Position numbers and translations under genes: made by a program
Part shown: in pieces, positions 34,769-44,074 of the stretch
How the letters are laid out: the number at the start of each line of letters is the position of its first letter
How positions within the stretch are numbered: position 1 is the first letter of the stretch
The notes under the pieces: model-generated
Seen by the model: only the letters and a program-made list of their open reading frames with translations
The model's database searches: none
Told to the model about the DNA's origin: nothing
Origin: Sphingomonas kaistensis
GTDB lineage: Bacteria; Pseudomonadota; Alphaproteobacteria; Sphingomonadales; Sphingomonadaceae
Assembly (NCBI RefSeq): GCF_036884275.1
Contig: NZ_CP145607.1
Location: 2,653,001-2,717,000 of the forward strand
Length of the DNA: 64,000 nt
Direction of reading: 5' to 3'

Positions 34769-34918
34769 ATCCTGACTGCCAAGGGGATCGCCCATTGGTT
34801 CTTCGGGACTATTCCGGGACTCTCCCGGCCGCGTGATGTCTCACGTTACCCCTTCGTTCCGCCTTGCAGCAGTTGACGCTGAGCGAAATCACTGGAAAAG
34901 CCGAAACTTTCCCTACGG

Positions 34919-34994
34919 GGGCGCTTAGCTCAGCTGGTAGAGCGGCTCGTTTACACCGAGTAGGTCGGCGGTTCGAACCCGTCAGCGCCCACCA
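34919..34994 (+). tRNA. tRNA-Val (anticodon TAC)
   Basis: A complete 76-base cloverleaf with encoded CCA: acceptor GGGCGCT/AGCGCCC, D-arm GCTCAGCTGGTAGAGC, anticodon stem GCTCG/CGAGT with loop TTTACAC (anticodon TAC), and T-arm GGCGGTTCGAACCCGTC. It reads GUA-type valine codons. It marks the end of the accessory stretch and is a possible integration target, though no integrase lies next to it. Confidence 0.97.
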
Positions 34995-35030
34995 TTCTTA
35001 CCTCGACACTGATGCCCGATCGAGCCCGCC

Positions 35031-35954
35031 TCAGATCGCTGCCATCCCGACTTCCTGGAAATAACGACGCAAGCCGGCACTGGTCGTCGGCGCCATCTCG
35101 ATAAAGACGCGCCGACCGTCGTGCGGATCGCCGCGGCGCACCAGCAGCCCGCGATCGGTCATCGACTTGATCCAGCGAAGCGCGGTGGTCGCCGGCACGG
35201 CAGCGGCGATGCACAGGCTGGAAACCGGCACGCGGTGCTGGACGATCTCCGCCTGCAGGAGGTCGAGGAGCATGTCCCAGGCCGGGTCGGCGAACAGATC
35301 GGCGGGGAGAAAGCTCGCCCGCAACCGCCGCGCCCTTATCATGGCGCGAAGCGCCTCCGCCGAGACATTGGGTACGTCGGTCCGCGGCGGTGCCATCGTC
35401 TCCGGGGAAAGCGGGGGGGCAGCCGACGCCAGGCTCAGACGGGCAAGGGTCGAGGCGATCCGGCTGACTTCCTCGCTCAATTGGCGGAGCCGCGCTGCGC
35501 TGGCATCGGAGGCGACATCTCGTGCCCCGCCGATATGCTGCGGCCCGATCGCCAGCGACAGCCCTGCCAGCCGCTCCATCTCGTCCGCATTGACCAGCAA
35601 TTCGACGTCGGCGTCGGCAAGATCGGCCATGACGGAATCGAGTTGCTCGATGCGTGCGGCAACCACGACGCCGAACCGCTTGCGCGCCGCCTCACGTCCT
35701 GCCCGCTCGAGCAGGCGGCGGACCGGAAGCGTCGGTTCTTCGTCGATTTCGATCCACAAGGCCGAAAGCGTCGCCCGCTCCTCCAGCGCCTCGATCGCTT
35801 CGGCGGGACTGAGCTCCGACAGGGTGCGGAGCCCGCTTAGCTCGGACGTATGACGGGCTCGCTCGCGGGCGGCGGGCGTGTCGCCCACCACCATGATCGG
35901 AGCGCGCATCGGCTCCGAAGCGTCGTAAGCGAAAGAAGACGTGGCAACGGTCAT
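35031..35954 (-). CDS. MarR-type winged-helix regulator with an N-terminal receiver-like region
   Basis: A 307-residue protein. The C-terminal 100 residues form a winged helix of the MarR type (DMLLDLLQAEIVQHRVPVSS, TTALRWIKSMTDRGLLVRRG, HDGRRVFIEM). The first 130 residues (RAPIMVVGDTPAARERARHT, LSALWIEIDEEP, RFGVVVAARIEQLDSVMADL) have an alternating strand/helix pattern like a degenerate receiver, without a clear phospho-Asp. A Ser/Ala/Pro linker joins them. Its ligand and targets are unknown. It ends 36 bases beyond tRNA-Val on the opposite strand. Confidence 0.75.
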   Translation of the reverse strand: MTVATSSFAYDASEPMRAPIMVVGDTPAARERARHTSELSGLRTLSELSPAEAIEALEERATLSALWIEIDEEPTLPVRRLLERAGREAARKRFGVVVAARIEQLDSVMADLADADVELLVNADEMERLAGLSLAIGPQHIGGARDVASDASAARLRQLSEEVSRIASTLARLSLASAAPPLSPETMAPPRTDVPNVSAEALRAMIRARRLRASFLPADLFADPAWDMLLDLLQAEIVQHRVPVSSLCIAAAVPATTALRWIKSMTDRGLLVRRGDPHDGRRVFIEMAPTTSAGLRRYFQEVGMAAI

Positions 35955-36116
35955 GACACCATCCTGTGGGAGCCAATTTAACCGAGCCCGAGCAGACTAC
36001 ACTGCAAATCGGCGCCAAGTCAGCGAAAACTTTGTCCATATTTGAGATTAGTGTCATCCGGCGGCAAGCCGGCTGAGTATCTGTTTCGGGATTGAGCGAT
36101 TAGAGACGTGGGCGAA

Positions 36117-36398
36117 ATGACTGACACCGACAACGACGACATTCTGTTCAGAGGCACCGTCCTCGTTACGCTGCGTCAAGGCATTCGCCAGTCTTCCCGG
36201 CTAGCGAGGGAGCTCGCCGGTGACGCGCTTATCGGGCAGGAAGCGCTCGGATTGCTTGGCCGGTTGAAGGCAATTGACTCCGAACTGGATGATATTGCCC
36301 GGCCGGATCCCGACTTCCGCCTCGCCAACAACGATCCATTCTGGAACCAGCCCCCGCATCCGTTTCTTCGGGAAGCGTCCGGTCACAGTGGCATGTAG
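36117..36398 (+). CDS. Small hypothetical protein
   Basis: A 93-residue acidic protein starting MTDTDNDDILFRGTVLVTLR, with a central helix LARELAGDALIGQEALGLLG and a Pro/His-rich end. GTG at 36108 is an alternative start. Its last 16 bases overlap the convergent end of the CysQ-like gene. No signal, membrane segment or known family. Confidence 0.6.
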   Translation: MTDTDNDDILFRGTVLVTLRQGIRQSSRLARELAGDALIGQEALGLLGRLKAIDSELDDIARPDPDFRLANNDPFWNQPPHPFLREASGHSGM

Positions 36399-37177
36399 GG
36401 CGCGAGTTTCGGCCCCTTCCATCCGGCCGAGGCGGCGAATCCAGGATTGAGGAAGCCGGGCTTGCCATAGCCGAGCGGCGCCCCGCCCGGCCCATCGACT
36501 TGCCCGCCCGCGGCCAGCAGCACTGCATGGCCGGCCGCCGTGTCCCATTCGGAAGTCGGGGACAGGCGCGGGTAATAATCCGCCTTGCCTTGTGCCAGCA
36601 GGCAGAATTTGAGGCTTGAACCGACCGAGACCAGCTCTGCATCGGGCAATTCGGTGGTGAGAAAATCGCGGGTCGCCTGGTTCATGTGCGATTTGGAAGC
36701 GACCACGGTCAGCCTTTCGCCTGGCGTGCGAACCGCTAGCGGAGCGCGCGTTCCGTCGTGGCTCTCCACCCACGCCACCCCGCCCACCACGCCCGCCCAC
36801 AAGCGGCCCTGCTCGGGGGCCAGCACCAGTCCGAGAACCGGAGTGCCGGCGACGACCAGCCCAATGTTGGCGGTGTAATCGTCGCCGCCGCGGACGAACT
36901 CGCGGGTGCCGTCGAGCGGGTCGACCAGGAAGAAGCTCTCGCCAAGCGCGGGGATGCGACCGGCGGCCACTTCCTCTTCGGCCACCACCGGCACGCCGGG
37001 AGCGTGCCGCGCCAGCGCGGCGAGGATGATCGCTTCGGCGGCGCGGTCGGCCTCGGTGACAGGCGACAGATCGCCTTTGTGCTCGACCGCAAAACCCCGG
37101 CTACGGACCGCCCGGATCGCCTCTCCCGCCTCGCGGCAAGCGAGGCCGAGCGGGTCCAGCAGCGCGGCCAGATCCAC
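36383..37177 (-). CDS. cysQ: 3'(2'),5'-bisphosphate nucleotidase, CysQ-like
   Basis: A 264-residue member of the inositol-monophosphatase superfamily. The metal motifs are VVAEEEVAAGR and VDPLDGTREFVRGG, with a downstream SEWDTAAGHAVLLAAGG, the order found in CysQ. It would hydrolyse PAP, the by-product of sulfate activation, to AMP. GTG at 37177 starts one base after the SDR stop, giving a normal CysQ length; the longer frame to 37228 adds a non-conserved leader inside the SDR gene. The link to the SDR is positional only. Confidence 0.9.
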   Translation of the reverse strand: MDLAALLDPLGLACREAGEAIRAVRSRGFAVEHKGDLSPVTEADRAAEAIILAALARHAPGVPVVAEEEVAAGRIPALGESFFLVDPLDGTREFVRGGDDYTANIGLVVAGTPVLGLVLAPEQGRLWAGVVGGVAWVESHDGTRAPLAVRTPGERLTVVASKSHMNQATRDFLTTELPDAELVSVGSSLKFCLLAQGKADYYPRLSPTSEWDTAAGHAVLLAAGGQVDGPGGAPLGYGKPGFLNPGFAASAGWKGPKLAPYMPL

Positions 37178-37178
37178 G

Positions 37179-37958
37179 TTACTTGGGCGCCATCCGAATG
37201 CCGCCGTCGAGCCTGACATGCTCGGCATTCATGTAACCGCTTTCGACCATGAATACGGCGAGATTGGCATATTCCTCCGGCCGGCCGAGGCGCTTGGGAA
37301 ACGGCACCTGCGCGCCCAGCGCATCCTGGACCTGCGGCGGCATCATCGCGACCATCGGGGTCTTGAACACACCCGGCAGGATGGTGTTGACCCGGACGCC
37401 CTCGTTCATGAGATCGCGGGCGATCGGCAGGGTCATTGCCAGCACGCCGCCCTTGGACGCCGAGTAGGCCGCCTGGCCGATCTGGCCGTCCTCGGCGGCG
37501 ACCGAGGCGGTGTTGATGATCACGCCCTTTTCGCCGTCGTCGCCCGGCTCTCCGTCGACCATGCCGGCCGCCGAATGGGCAATGCAGCGGAAGGTGCCGA
37601 TGAGGTTGATGCCGATCACCAGTTCGAACTGGTGGAGCGGATACTTCTTCACCGCCTTGGTCTCGCGGTCGCGGCCGACGGTCTTCACGGCGTTGGCGAC
37701 ACCGGCACAGTTGACCAGCACGCGCTCCTGCCCGTGGGCGGCGCGGGCCTTTTCGAAGCCGGCGGCGACGGTGTCGTCGTTGGTGACGTCCACTTCGCAG
37801 AAGATGCCGCCGATCTCGGCCGCGACCTTCTGGCCCTGCTCCTCATTGCGGTCGAAGATGGCGACCTTGGCGCCCTTGGCGGCGAGCGCCCGGGCGGTTG
37901 CCTCACCAAGCCCCGACGCGCCGCCGGTGACCACTGCCGCAATGCCGTTGATGTTCAT
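37179..37958 (-). CDS. Short-chain dehydrogenase, 3-hydroxyacyl-CoA dehydrogenase type 2-like
   Basis: A 259-residue SDR with the NAD-binding TGGASGLGEATARAL, the LVNCAGVANAV strand, the catalytic Ser in INTASVAAEDG and the Tyr/Lys pair YSASKGG. The pattern GINLIGTFRCIAHSAAGM and the C-terminal LDGGIRMAPK are typical of the HSD17B10/2-methyl-3-hydroxybutyryl-CoA dehydrogenase branch. It lies downstream of the methylcrotonyl-CoA carboxylase genes, so a role in branched-chain acyl-CoA breakdown is likely. Confidence 0.88.
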   Translation of the reverse strand: MNINGIAAVVTGGASGLGEATARALAAKGAKVAIFDRNEEQGQKVAAEIGGIFCEVDVTNDDTVAAGFEKARAAHGQERVLVNCAGVANAVKTVGRDRETKAVKKYPLHQFELVIGINLIGTFRCIAHSAAGMVDGEPGDDGEKGVIINTASVAAEDGQIGQAAYSASKGGVLAMTLPIARDLMNEGVRVNTILPGVFKTPMVAMMPPQVQDALGAQVPFPKRLGRPEEYANLAVFMVESGYMNAEHVRLDGGIRMAPK

Positions 37959-38074
37959 GTTTCGAGCCTCTCCCGAGAAGAAAACTGATAGCGTCCACTT
38001 CGTCCACTTCGGCGGATTCAGGCACGCTGGATGACTGCGGCGGGTCTATCGAAAGCCTCGTCCGTAGGACAGGA

Positions 38075-39934
38075 TTATTCGGCCGCCTCGACCCGCGCCA
38101 GCAGCGCTTCGACCTGCACCTGCGCGCCGGCTTTGACGGTAAGCTCGGCGACCACGCCATCGAAAGGGGCAAGCATCGCATGCTCCATCTTCATCGCTTC
38201 GAGCGTCAGGAGGCGCTGGCCTTTCTCGACCCGCTCCCCTTCGGCGACATCGACGCTGGTGACCTTGCCCGGCATCGGCGCCAGCAAGCTGCCGTTCCCG
38301 GCACTCCCCGCACCCCCGCCCCGCGCGCGTCTCTCGAAGGCATAAGCCTGCCCGCCTTCGAACAGAACGACCTGCGCGTCGTCTGCGAAGCCCGACGCGG
38401 GCGCATAGTCCTCGGTATCGTCAAGAACGATGCGGCGGCGGTCGGTGCCGAAGCTCAGGGTGGCAGCGGGGGCCGACGGCGCGTTGAGGCGGAACCCGGC
38501 CAGCGCCGGCTGCTCTTCCGCCGCCAGCGCGACCACCGCGGCGGCCCGCCACAGCGCCTCGTCGGGCGCATTGTCGGGCACCAGCGTGTCGAGCTTGCGG
38601 CCGATGAAGCCGGTGTCGAGCGCGGCGTCTTCGAAATCCTCGTCGAGCAGGCAGTTGACGAGGAAACCGGCGTTGGTCCGCACCGGCCAAACCTCGACCC
38701 CGTCAAGCATGGCGGCCAGCGAGTCGATCGCCTCGCCCCGGTCGTCGCCATGGGCAACGAGCTTGGCGATCATCGGGTCGTAGAAAGGCGAAATCGCATC
38801 GCCTTCCTCGACCCCGGTTTCGACCCGGCCTTCCGCGCCAAGATCGAAATGGTCGAGCCGCCCGGTGCTGGGCAGGAAACCGGTCGAGGGGTCTTCGGCA
38901 TAAAGCCGCGCTTCGATCGCGTGGCCGGTGATCGAAAGCTCGTCCTGCCGCTTGGGCAATGGCTCGCCGCTGGCGACGCGAAGCTGCCATTCGACCAGAT
39001 CCTGGCCGGTGATCTCTTCGGTGACGGGATGCTCGACCTGCAGCCGGGTGTTCATTTCCATGAACCAGATGCGGTCGGCGCGGAGGCCTTCGCTGCCGTC
39101 GGCGATGAATTCGATGGTGCCGGCGCCTTCGTAATCGACCGCCTGCGCCGCGCGGACCGCAGCCCCGCAGACCGCCGACCGGGTCTCCTCGTCCATGCCT
39201 GGCGCAGGCGCTTCCTCGATCACCTTCTGGTGACGGCGCTGGAGCGAGCAGTCGCGTTCGAACAGGTGGACGACGCTGCCGTGACTATCGCCGAACACCT
39301 GCACCTCGATATGGCGCGGGCTTTCGATCCACTTTTCGAGCAGCACGACGTCGTTGCCGAAGCTCGACGCCGCCTCGCGCCGGCAGCTGTCGAGCGCGTC
39401 GGCGAAATCCTCGGCTGCATCGACCTTGCGCATCCCCTTGCCGCCGCCGCCCGCGACCGCCTTGATGAGGACGGGATAGCCGATGGCGTCGGCCTCGGCC
39501 TTGAGCCGCTCCGCCGACTGGTCGTCGCCCATATAGCCCGGCGTGACCGGCACCCCGGCCTCGGCCATCAGTTTCTTGGCGGCGTCCTTCAGGCCCATGG
39601 CGCGGATGCTGGCGGGCTTGGGGCCGACCCAGATGAGGCCGGCATCAAGCACCGCCTGCGCGAATTCGGCATTCTCGGAGAGGAAGCCGTAGCCCGGATG
39701 GATCGCTTCCGCGCCCGTGTCCTTGGCCGCAGCGATGAGCTTCTCACCGACCAGATAGCTTTCGCGCGCGGGTGACGGGCCGATGTGGACCGCCTCGTCG
39801 GCCATGCGGACGTGCAGCGCGTTGGCGTCGGCGTCCGAATACACCGCGACCGTGCGGATGCCGAGGTGCTGCGCAGTGCGGATGACGCGGCAGGCGATCT
39901 CGCCGCGATTGGCGATGAGAAGCGAGGTGATCAT
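38075..39934 (-). CDS. liuD: Methylcrotonyl-CoA carboxylase alpha (biotin) subunit
   Basis: A 619-residue biotin carboxylase fused to a biotin carrier. The N-terminal domain begins [20 protein letters not shown]; the ATP-grasp region has [14 protein letters not shown], and [16 protein letters not shown] is the biotin carboxylase signature. The C-terminal carrier ends with the biotinylated lysine in [11 protein letters not shown]. With the beta subunit at 40926 it would carboxylate 3-methylcrotonyl-CoA in leucine breakdown; propionyl- or geranyl-CoA carboxylase is less likely given the isovaleryl-CoA dehydrogenase nearby. It overlaps the bioB stop as ATGA. Confidence 0.9.
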   Translation of the reverse strand: MITSLLIANRGEIACRVIRTAQHLGIRTVAVYSDADANALHVRMADEAVHIGPSPARESYLVGEKLIAAAKDTGAEAIHPGYGFLSENAEFAQAVLDAGLIWVGPKPASIRAMGLKDAAKKLMAEAGVPVTPGYMGDDQSAERLKAEADAIGYPVLIKAVAGGGGKGMRKVDAAEDFADALDSCRREAASSFGNDVVLLEKWIESPRHIEVQVFGDSHGSVVHLFERDCSLQRRHQKVIEEAPAPGMDEETRSAVCGAAVRAAQAVDYEGAGTIEFIADGSEGLRADRIWFMEMNTRLQVEHPVTEEITGQDLVEWQLRVASGEPLPKRQDELSITGHAIEARLYAEDPSTGFLPSTGRLDHFDLGAEGRVETGVEEGDAISPFYDPMIAKLVAHGDDRGEAIDSLAAMLDGVEVWPVRTNAGFLVNCLLDEDFEDAALDTGFIGRKLDTLVPDNAPDEALWRAAAVVALAAEEQPALAGFRLNAPSAPAATLSFGTDRRRIVLDDTEDYAPASGFADDAQVVLFEGGQAYAFERRARGGGAGSAGNGSLLAPMPGKVTSVDVAEGERVEKGQRLLTLEAMKMEHAMLAPFDGVVAELTVKAGAQVQVEALLARVEAAE

Positions 39935-40920
39935 TCGGCAGCCTCCAGCGCGCGCATCGGTTCCTCGGCTTGCATCGGCGTCAGCCCCAGCTTGGCGAAC
40001 AATGCCGCATCCTTGCTGTCGCCGGCGTTGGCGGTGGTCAGCAATTTGTCGCCGGTGAAAATGCTGTTGGCGCCGGCGAGGAAGCACAAAGCCTGGGTCG
40101 CCTCGCTCATGCTCTCGCGCCCGGCCGACAGGCGGACCATCGAGCGCGGCATGGTGAGGCGTGCGACCGCAACGGTGCGGACGAACTCGATATCGTCGAT
40201 GAGCCGCTCGCCCGCATACATGTCGCCGAGCACCGTTCCCTTGACCGGGACCAGCGCATTGACCGGCACGCTTTCGGGATGACGCGGCAAGGTGGCGAGC
40301 GCGTGGAGGAAGCCGACCCGGTCGTCGCGGCTTTCGCCCATTCCGACGATCCCGCCGCAGCAGACGCTGATCCCGGCAGCGCGCACTTCCTCCAGGGTGT
40401 CGAGCCGCTCAGCGAAGGTGCGGGTGGAGATGATCTCGCCATAATGCTCGGGCGAGGTGTCGATGTTATGGTTGTAATAATCGAGCCCGGCGGCCTTGAG
40501 CTGACGCGCCTGCTCGCCGCTCAGCATGCCAAGCGTCATACAGGTCTCAAGCCCCATCGCCTTGACACCCTCGACCATGCGGCAGACCGCCGCCATGTCT
40601 CGATCCTTCGGGCTGCGCCACGCCGCGCCCATGCAGAAGCGCTGCGAACCCGCCGCCTTCGCCTCGGCAGCCGACGCAAGGACGGCATCGACGTCCATCA
40701 GCTTTTCGGCCTTAAGCCCGCTCTCGGCGAACGCCGACTGCGAGCAATAGCCGCAATCCTCCGGGCAACCACCGGTCTTGATCGACAGGAGCGTGCAGAG
40801 CTGCACCTCCCCCGCGGCGTGATGCGCGCGGTGCGTTTCGGCGGCGCGGAACAGCAATTCGGTGAACGGCAGGTCGAAGAGGTCCGCGATCTCGGGGCGG
40901 GTCCAGTCGGTACGGGTCAT
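39931..40920 (-). CDS. bioB: Biotin synthase
   Basis: A 329-residue radical-SAM enzyme that inserts sulfur into dethiobiotin. The 4Fe-4S motif is [15 protein letters not shown] (Cys-x3-Cys-x2-Cys); further features are [16 protein letters not shown], the [16 protein letters not shown] segment and [11 protein letters not shown], all diagnostic of BioB. The C-terminus [12 protein letters not shown] is complete. It starts five bases after the carboxylase beta stop and overlaps the alpha start by four bases, so the three are one translational unit. No other bio gene is in the window. Confidence 0.96.
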   Translation of the reverse strand: MTRTDWTRPEIADLFDLPFTELLFRAAETHRAHHAAGEVQLCTLLSIKTGGCPEDCGYCSQSAFAESGLKAEKLMDVDAVLASAAEAKAAGSQRFCMGAAWRSPKDRDMAAVCRMVEGVKAMGLETCMTLGMLSGEQARQLKAAGLDYYNHNIDTSPEHYGEIISTRTFAERLDTLEEVRAAGISVCCGGIVGMGESRDDRVGFLHALATLPRHPESVPVNALVPVKGTVLGDMYAGERLIDDIEFVRTVAVARLTMPRSMVRLSAGRESMSEATQALCFLAGANSIFTGDKLLTTANAGDSKDAALFAKLGLTPMQAEEPMRALEAAE

Positions 40921-40925
40921 GGAAA

Positions 40926-42554
40926 TCACATCCGGAAGACGCCGAACTGCGGGCGGTCCGCAATCGGCGCGTTGAGGCAGGCGGCGAGCGCGAGGCCGAG
41001 GACGTCGCGGGTCTGGGCGGGGTCGATGATGCCGTCGTCCCACAGCCGCGCGGTGGCGTGCCAGGGGTTGCCCTGCGCCTCGTAATCCTCGCGGATCGGG
41101 GCCTTGAAGGCTTCGGCTTCTTCCGGTGACCATTTGTCGGCATCGCGGTGGACGGTGGCCAGCACGCTTGCCGCCTGCTCGCCGCCCATCACGCTGATCC
41201 GGCTGTTGGGCCAACTGAACAGGAAGCGCGGCGAATAAGCGCGGCCGCACATGCCGTAATTGCCCGCGCCGAAGCTGCCGCCGATCAGTACGGTGATCTT
41301 GGGCACCTGCGCGGTGGCGACGGCGGTGACGAGCTTGGCGCCATGCTTGGCGATGCCTTCGGCCTCGAACTTGCCGCCGACCATGAAGCCCGAGATGTTC
41401 TGGAGAAACAGCAACGGCACGCGGCGCTGGCAGGCGAGCTCGATGAAATGCGCGCCCTTGACCGCGCTTTCGCTGAACAGGACGCCGTTATTGGCGAGGA
41501 TGGCGACCGGCGACCCATGGATATGCGCGAAGCCGGTGACGAGGGTGGTGCCGTAGAGCGGTTTGAACTCGTGAAATTCGCTAGCGTCGACGAGCCGCGC
41601 GATGACCTCGTGCACGTCATAGGGCGCCCGGACGTCTTCGGGGACGATGCCGTAAAGCTCGGCCGGATCGTAAGCGGGATCGCGCGGTTCGATCCCTTCC
41701 AATTCCGCATCTTGCGACTGGAAGGTGCTGACGATGTCGCGGACGATCGACAGCGCATGCTCGTCATTGTCGGCGAGGTGATCGACCACGCCCGACTTGC
41801 GCGCATGAAGGTCGCCGCCGCCAAGATCCTCGGCGCTGATCTCCTCGCCGGTCGCGGCCTTCACCAGCGGCGGGCCACCGAGGAAGATGGTGCCTTGGTT
41901 GGCGACGATCACGCTTTCATCGCTCATCGCCGGCACATAAGCGCCGCCCGCGGTGCACGACCCCATCACGCAAGCGATCTGCGGGATGCCAAGCGCGCTC
42001 ATGTTGGCCTGGTTGAAGAAGATCCGGCCGAAATGGTCGCGGTCGGGAAACACCTCGGCCTGATGCGGCAGGTTGGCGCCGCCCGAATCCACCAGATAGA
42101 TGCACGGCAGGCGGTTGGCCTCGGCGATTTCCTGGGCGCGGAGGTGCTTCTTGACCGTCAGCGGATAATAGGTGCCGCCCTTCACCGTGGCGTCGTTGCA
42201 GACGATCATCACCTGCCGCCCCGACACCCGCGCGATTCCGCAGATGATGCCGGCGCCCGGCACCTCGCCGTCATACATGTCGCAGGCGGCGAGCTGTCCG
42301 ATCTCGAGAAACGGCGAGCCCGGATCGAGCAGCCGCTCGACCCGCTCGCGCGGAAGCAATTTGCCGCGCGACACGTGGCGGTCGCGGCTCTTTTCGGTGC
42401 CGCCGAGCGCGGCCTTGGCGACGTCGCCGCGCAGCCGCTCGGCCAGCGCGCGGTTATGCGCGGCGCGGGCCTGGAATTCGGCGCTGTCCGGCTGGATCTT
42501 GGTATCGAGGCGCGGCGCGCTCATGCGTGTGGCCATCCCGTTTGTCGAAAACAC
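40926..42554 (-). CDS. liuB: Methylcrotonyl-CoA carboxylase beta (carboxyltransferase) subunit
   Basis: A 542-residue acyl-CoA carboxyltransferase. Features are [20 protein letters not shown], the [19 protein letters not shown] segment, the crotonase-like oxyanion regions [16 protein letters not shown] and [15 protein letters not shown], and [19 protein letters not shown] near the end. The [17 protein letters not shown] pattern favours methylcrotonyl-CoA over propionyl-CoA specificity. GTG at 42554 follows GGAGG six bases upstream; ATGs at 42536 and 42524 are later alternatives. It heads the liuB-bioB-liuD unit. Confidence 0.92.
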   Translation of the reverse strand: MFSTNGMATRMSAPRLDTKIQPDSAEFQARAAHNRALAERLRGDVAKAALGGTEKSRDRHVSRGKLLPRERVERLLDPGSPFLEIGQLAACDMYDGEVPGAGIICGIARVSGRQVMIVCNDATVKGGTYYPLTVKKHLRAQEIAEANRLPCIYLVDSGGANLPHQAEVFPDRDHFGRIFFNQANMSALGIPQIACVMGSCTAGGAYVPAMSDESVIVANQGTIFLGGPPLVKAATGEEISAEDLGGGDLHARKSGVVDHLADNDEHALSIVRDIVSTFQSQDAELEGIEPRDPAYDPAELYGIVPEDVRAPYDVHEVIARLVDASEFHEFKPLYGTTLVTGFAHIHGSPVAILANNGVLFSESAVKGAHFIELACQRRVPLLFLQNISGFMVGGKFEAEGIAKHGAKLVTAVATAQVPKITVLIGGSFGAGNYGMCGRAYSPRFLFSWPNSRISVMGGEQAASVLATVHRDADKWSPEEAEAFKAPIREDYEAQGNPWHATARLWDDGIIDPAQTRDVLGLALAACLNAPIADRPQFGVFRM

Positions 42555-42649
42555 ATCTCGCCTCCGCGCCTAGCGGCCCCTCGCCCGCTTGCAAAGCCGA
42601 TCGGGGAGTCGCGGCGAGTTCGCGACTGCAGTCCAGATACGAGGTTCTC

Positions 42650-42916
42650 GATGGCTCGCTCGCCGCTTCCCTGCTAGTCCTGAGCCTGGGCGGATGCGAC
42701 GTCACCACCGTCGGGGGTAAGCAGACCGAAACGGCCGCGGCACAACCGGGCACGGCGCTCGGGATCAATCCGCGGGCGATCAACAAGTCGGTGCTACCTG
42801 GCGACGATTTCTACCGATATGCCAACGCCGAGTGGGTGAAGACCGCCGAAATCCCCGCCGACCGTTCCAGCATCGGCGCGTTCTCCATCGCCGATCAGGT
42901 CCGCGAGAGAAACCCG
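42650..42916 (+). pseudogene. Broken M13-family metallopeptidase gene (N-terminal remnant)
   Basis: The frame encodes a lipoprotein-like leader (SLAASLLVLSLGGC) and then INKSVLPGDDFYRYANAEWV with KTAEIPADRSSIGAF and IADQVRERN, the conserved start of M13 (PepO/neprilysin-like) peptidases. After about 90 residues the similarity stops and the frame runs into an unrelated tail ending at 42979. The zinc site HExxH and over 500 residues are absent. The proper start codon is also lost, since the nearby ATG at 42650 reads a different frame. It is a dead fragment between the carboxylase operon and a DUF486 gene. Confidence 0.78.
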
Positions 42917-42995
42917 AGCACTAAGGTCCAAGAGCAGCCTAAAGGTCTGGTAAGCCCCTCCCCGCGCCCCACCGGATGAGCTAGCAGGTCGTCCC

Positions 42996-43331
42996 ATGCC
43001 GACGATCCTGCTGCTCATCTGCTCCAACATCTTCATGACCGCTGCCTGGTACTGGCATCTGAAAGGCGGGATGAGCAAACCAATCCTGCTGGTGATCTTC
43101 ATCAGCTGGAGCATCGCGCTGGTCGAATATTGCTTCGCAGTGCCAGCCAACCGGATCGGCTATGCCAACGGCTGGAGCGGCGCGCAGCTCAAGATCGCGC
43201 AAGAGGCGATCACGCTGATCGTGTTCGGCGGGTTCATGGTGACGGTGCTCGGCGAGCCGCTGCATTGGCGGCACTTCGCTGCGTTCGCCTGCATCATGGC
43301 CGCGGTGGGGTTCATGTTCGGCGGCAAGTAA
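42996..43331 (+). CDS. DMT/DUF486 family small membrane protein
   Basis: A 111-residue protein with four hydrophobic helices (MPTILLLICSNIFMTAAWYW, ILLVIFISWSIALVEYCF, ITLIVFGGFMVTVLGEP, FAAFACIMAAVGFMFG). The sequence between helices 2 and 3 (VPANRIGYANGWSGAQLKIA) is the DUF486 signature, a family related to EamA/DMT exporters. Function unknown. It begins shortly after the M13 remnant and runs toward the HPF-like gene. Confidence 0.85.
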   Translation: MPTILLLICSNIFMTAAWYWHLKGGMSKPILLVIFISWSIALVEYCFAVPANRIGYANGWSGAQLKIAQEAITLIVFGGFMVTVLGEPLHWRHFAAFACIMAAVGFMFGGK

Positions 43332-43388
43332 TCCGCAACCGCGACTCCCGGCGGACGTTCACCTTCCGACAAAGAATTGGAGATGGAC

Positions 43389-43703
43389 ATGTACGTACAG
43401 GTGAACCGCGACAATCAGATGGAAGATCGCGAAGCCGATCTCGACGCGGTCGAGCGCATGGTCACCGATCGCTTGGGCCGCATCACCGACAAGGTCACCC
43501 GCGCGGAAGTTCATCTCGGCCACGTCAAGGAGAGCCGGGGCAACAATCCGGAGTATCGCTGCATGGTCGAAGTCAGGCCTGAAAATCTGGCGCCGGTCGC
43601 GGCGAGCGCCGAGGGAGGCGAGGTCGAGACGGTGGTCCGTTCGGCCTGCGACAAGGTGCTGAACGCCTATGACAAGGTTGTGGGCAAGCAGGCCGCCCGC
43701 TAG
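43389..43703 (+). CDS. HPF/RaiA-family ribosome-associated protein
   Basis: A 104-residue protein of the ribosome hibernation factor family: MYVQVNRDNQMEDREADLDA, then VTDRLGRITDKVTRAEVHLG and a basic C-terminal helix with VVRSACDKVLNAYDKVVGKQ. It lacks the long C-terminal dimerisation domain, so it is a short type. ATG at 43389 has GGAG six bases upstream; two earlier in-frame starts give four more residues. It would bind the 30S decoding centre under slow growth. Confidence 0.8.
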   Translation: MYVQVNRDNQMEDREADLDAVERMVTDRLGRITDKVTRAEVHLGHVKESRGNNPEYRCMVEVRPENLAPVAASAEGGEVETVVRSACDKVLNAYDKVVGKQAAR

Positions 43704-43732
43704 CCTTCGCGCAATCGCGCAAGGAGCGACTG

Positions 43733-44074
43733 GTGGGCTATCGCGGACACTTCTCGACCGACGGGCGCGTCACCTGGGAAGATCGCTGGGCTCACCTCGC
43801 CCGCGCCGAGTGGGTAATGCTCGTCGTGGGGGTGCTGAACTTCGTCGCCCTCTTCGCCCTCTCGATGTGGCTCGGAGGCGACGCAGTCAGTGGCAAGATC
43901 GAAGACGGCCGTTATTTCGTCGGCAATCGTGGTCGCTATCACGAGGTCAGTGCGGAGGTGTATCACGCCAGCCTGCTGCACGTGAGGAGCGTGCTGATCA
44001 CATTCCCGCTCTTGATCTATGCCTCTTTCCGAGGCCAGCTCAGGGCGAAGCGGGCGCTCGACCCCGAAACTTAG
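43733..44074 (+). CDS. Hypothetical two-helix membrane protein
   Basis: A 113-residue protein starting MGYRGHFSTDGRVTWEDRWA, with hydrophobic segments at about residues 28-48 (MLVVGVLNFVALFALSMWLG) and 84-100 (VRSVLITFPLLIYASF). GTG at 43733 follows AAGGAG six bases upstream. It converges on the isovaleryl-CoA dehydrogenase gene with a four-base overlap of stops. No family recognised. Confidence 0.65.
   Translation: MGYRGHFSTDGRVTWEDRWAHLARAEWVMLVVGVLNFVALFALSMWLGGDAVSGKIEDGRYFVGNRGRYHEVSAEVYHASLLHVRSVLITFPLLIYASFRGQLRAKRALDPET

Noticed and set aside
34951..35214. Leftward protein ending GADGFEPPTYSV
   Set aside because: The end is antisense tRNA-Val sequence translated, a common false peptide, and the rest overlaps the MarR-like gene.
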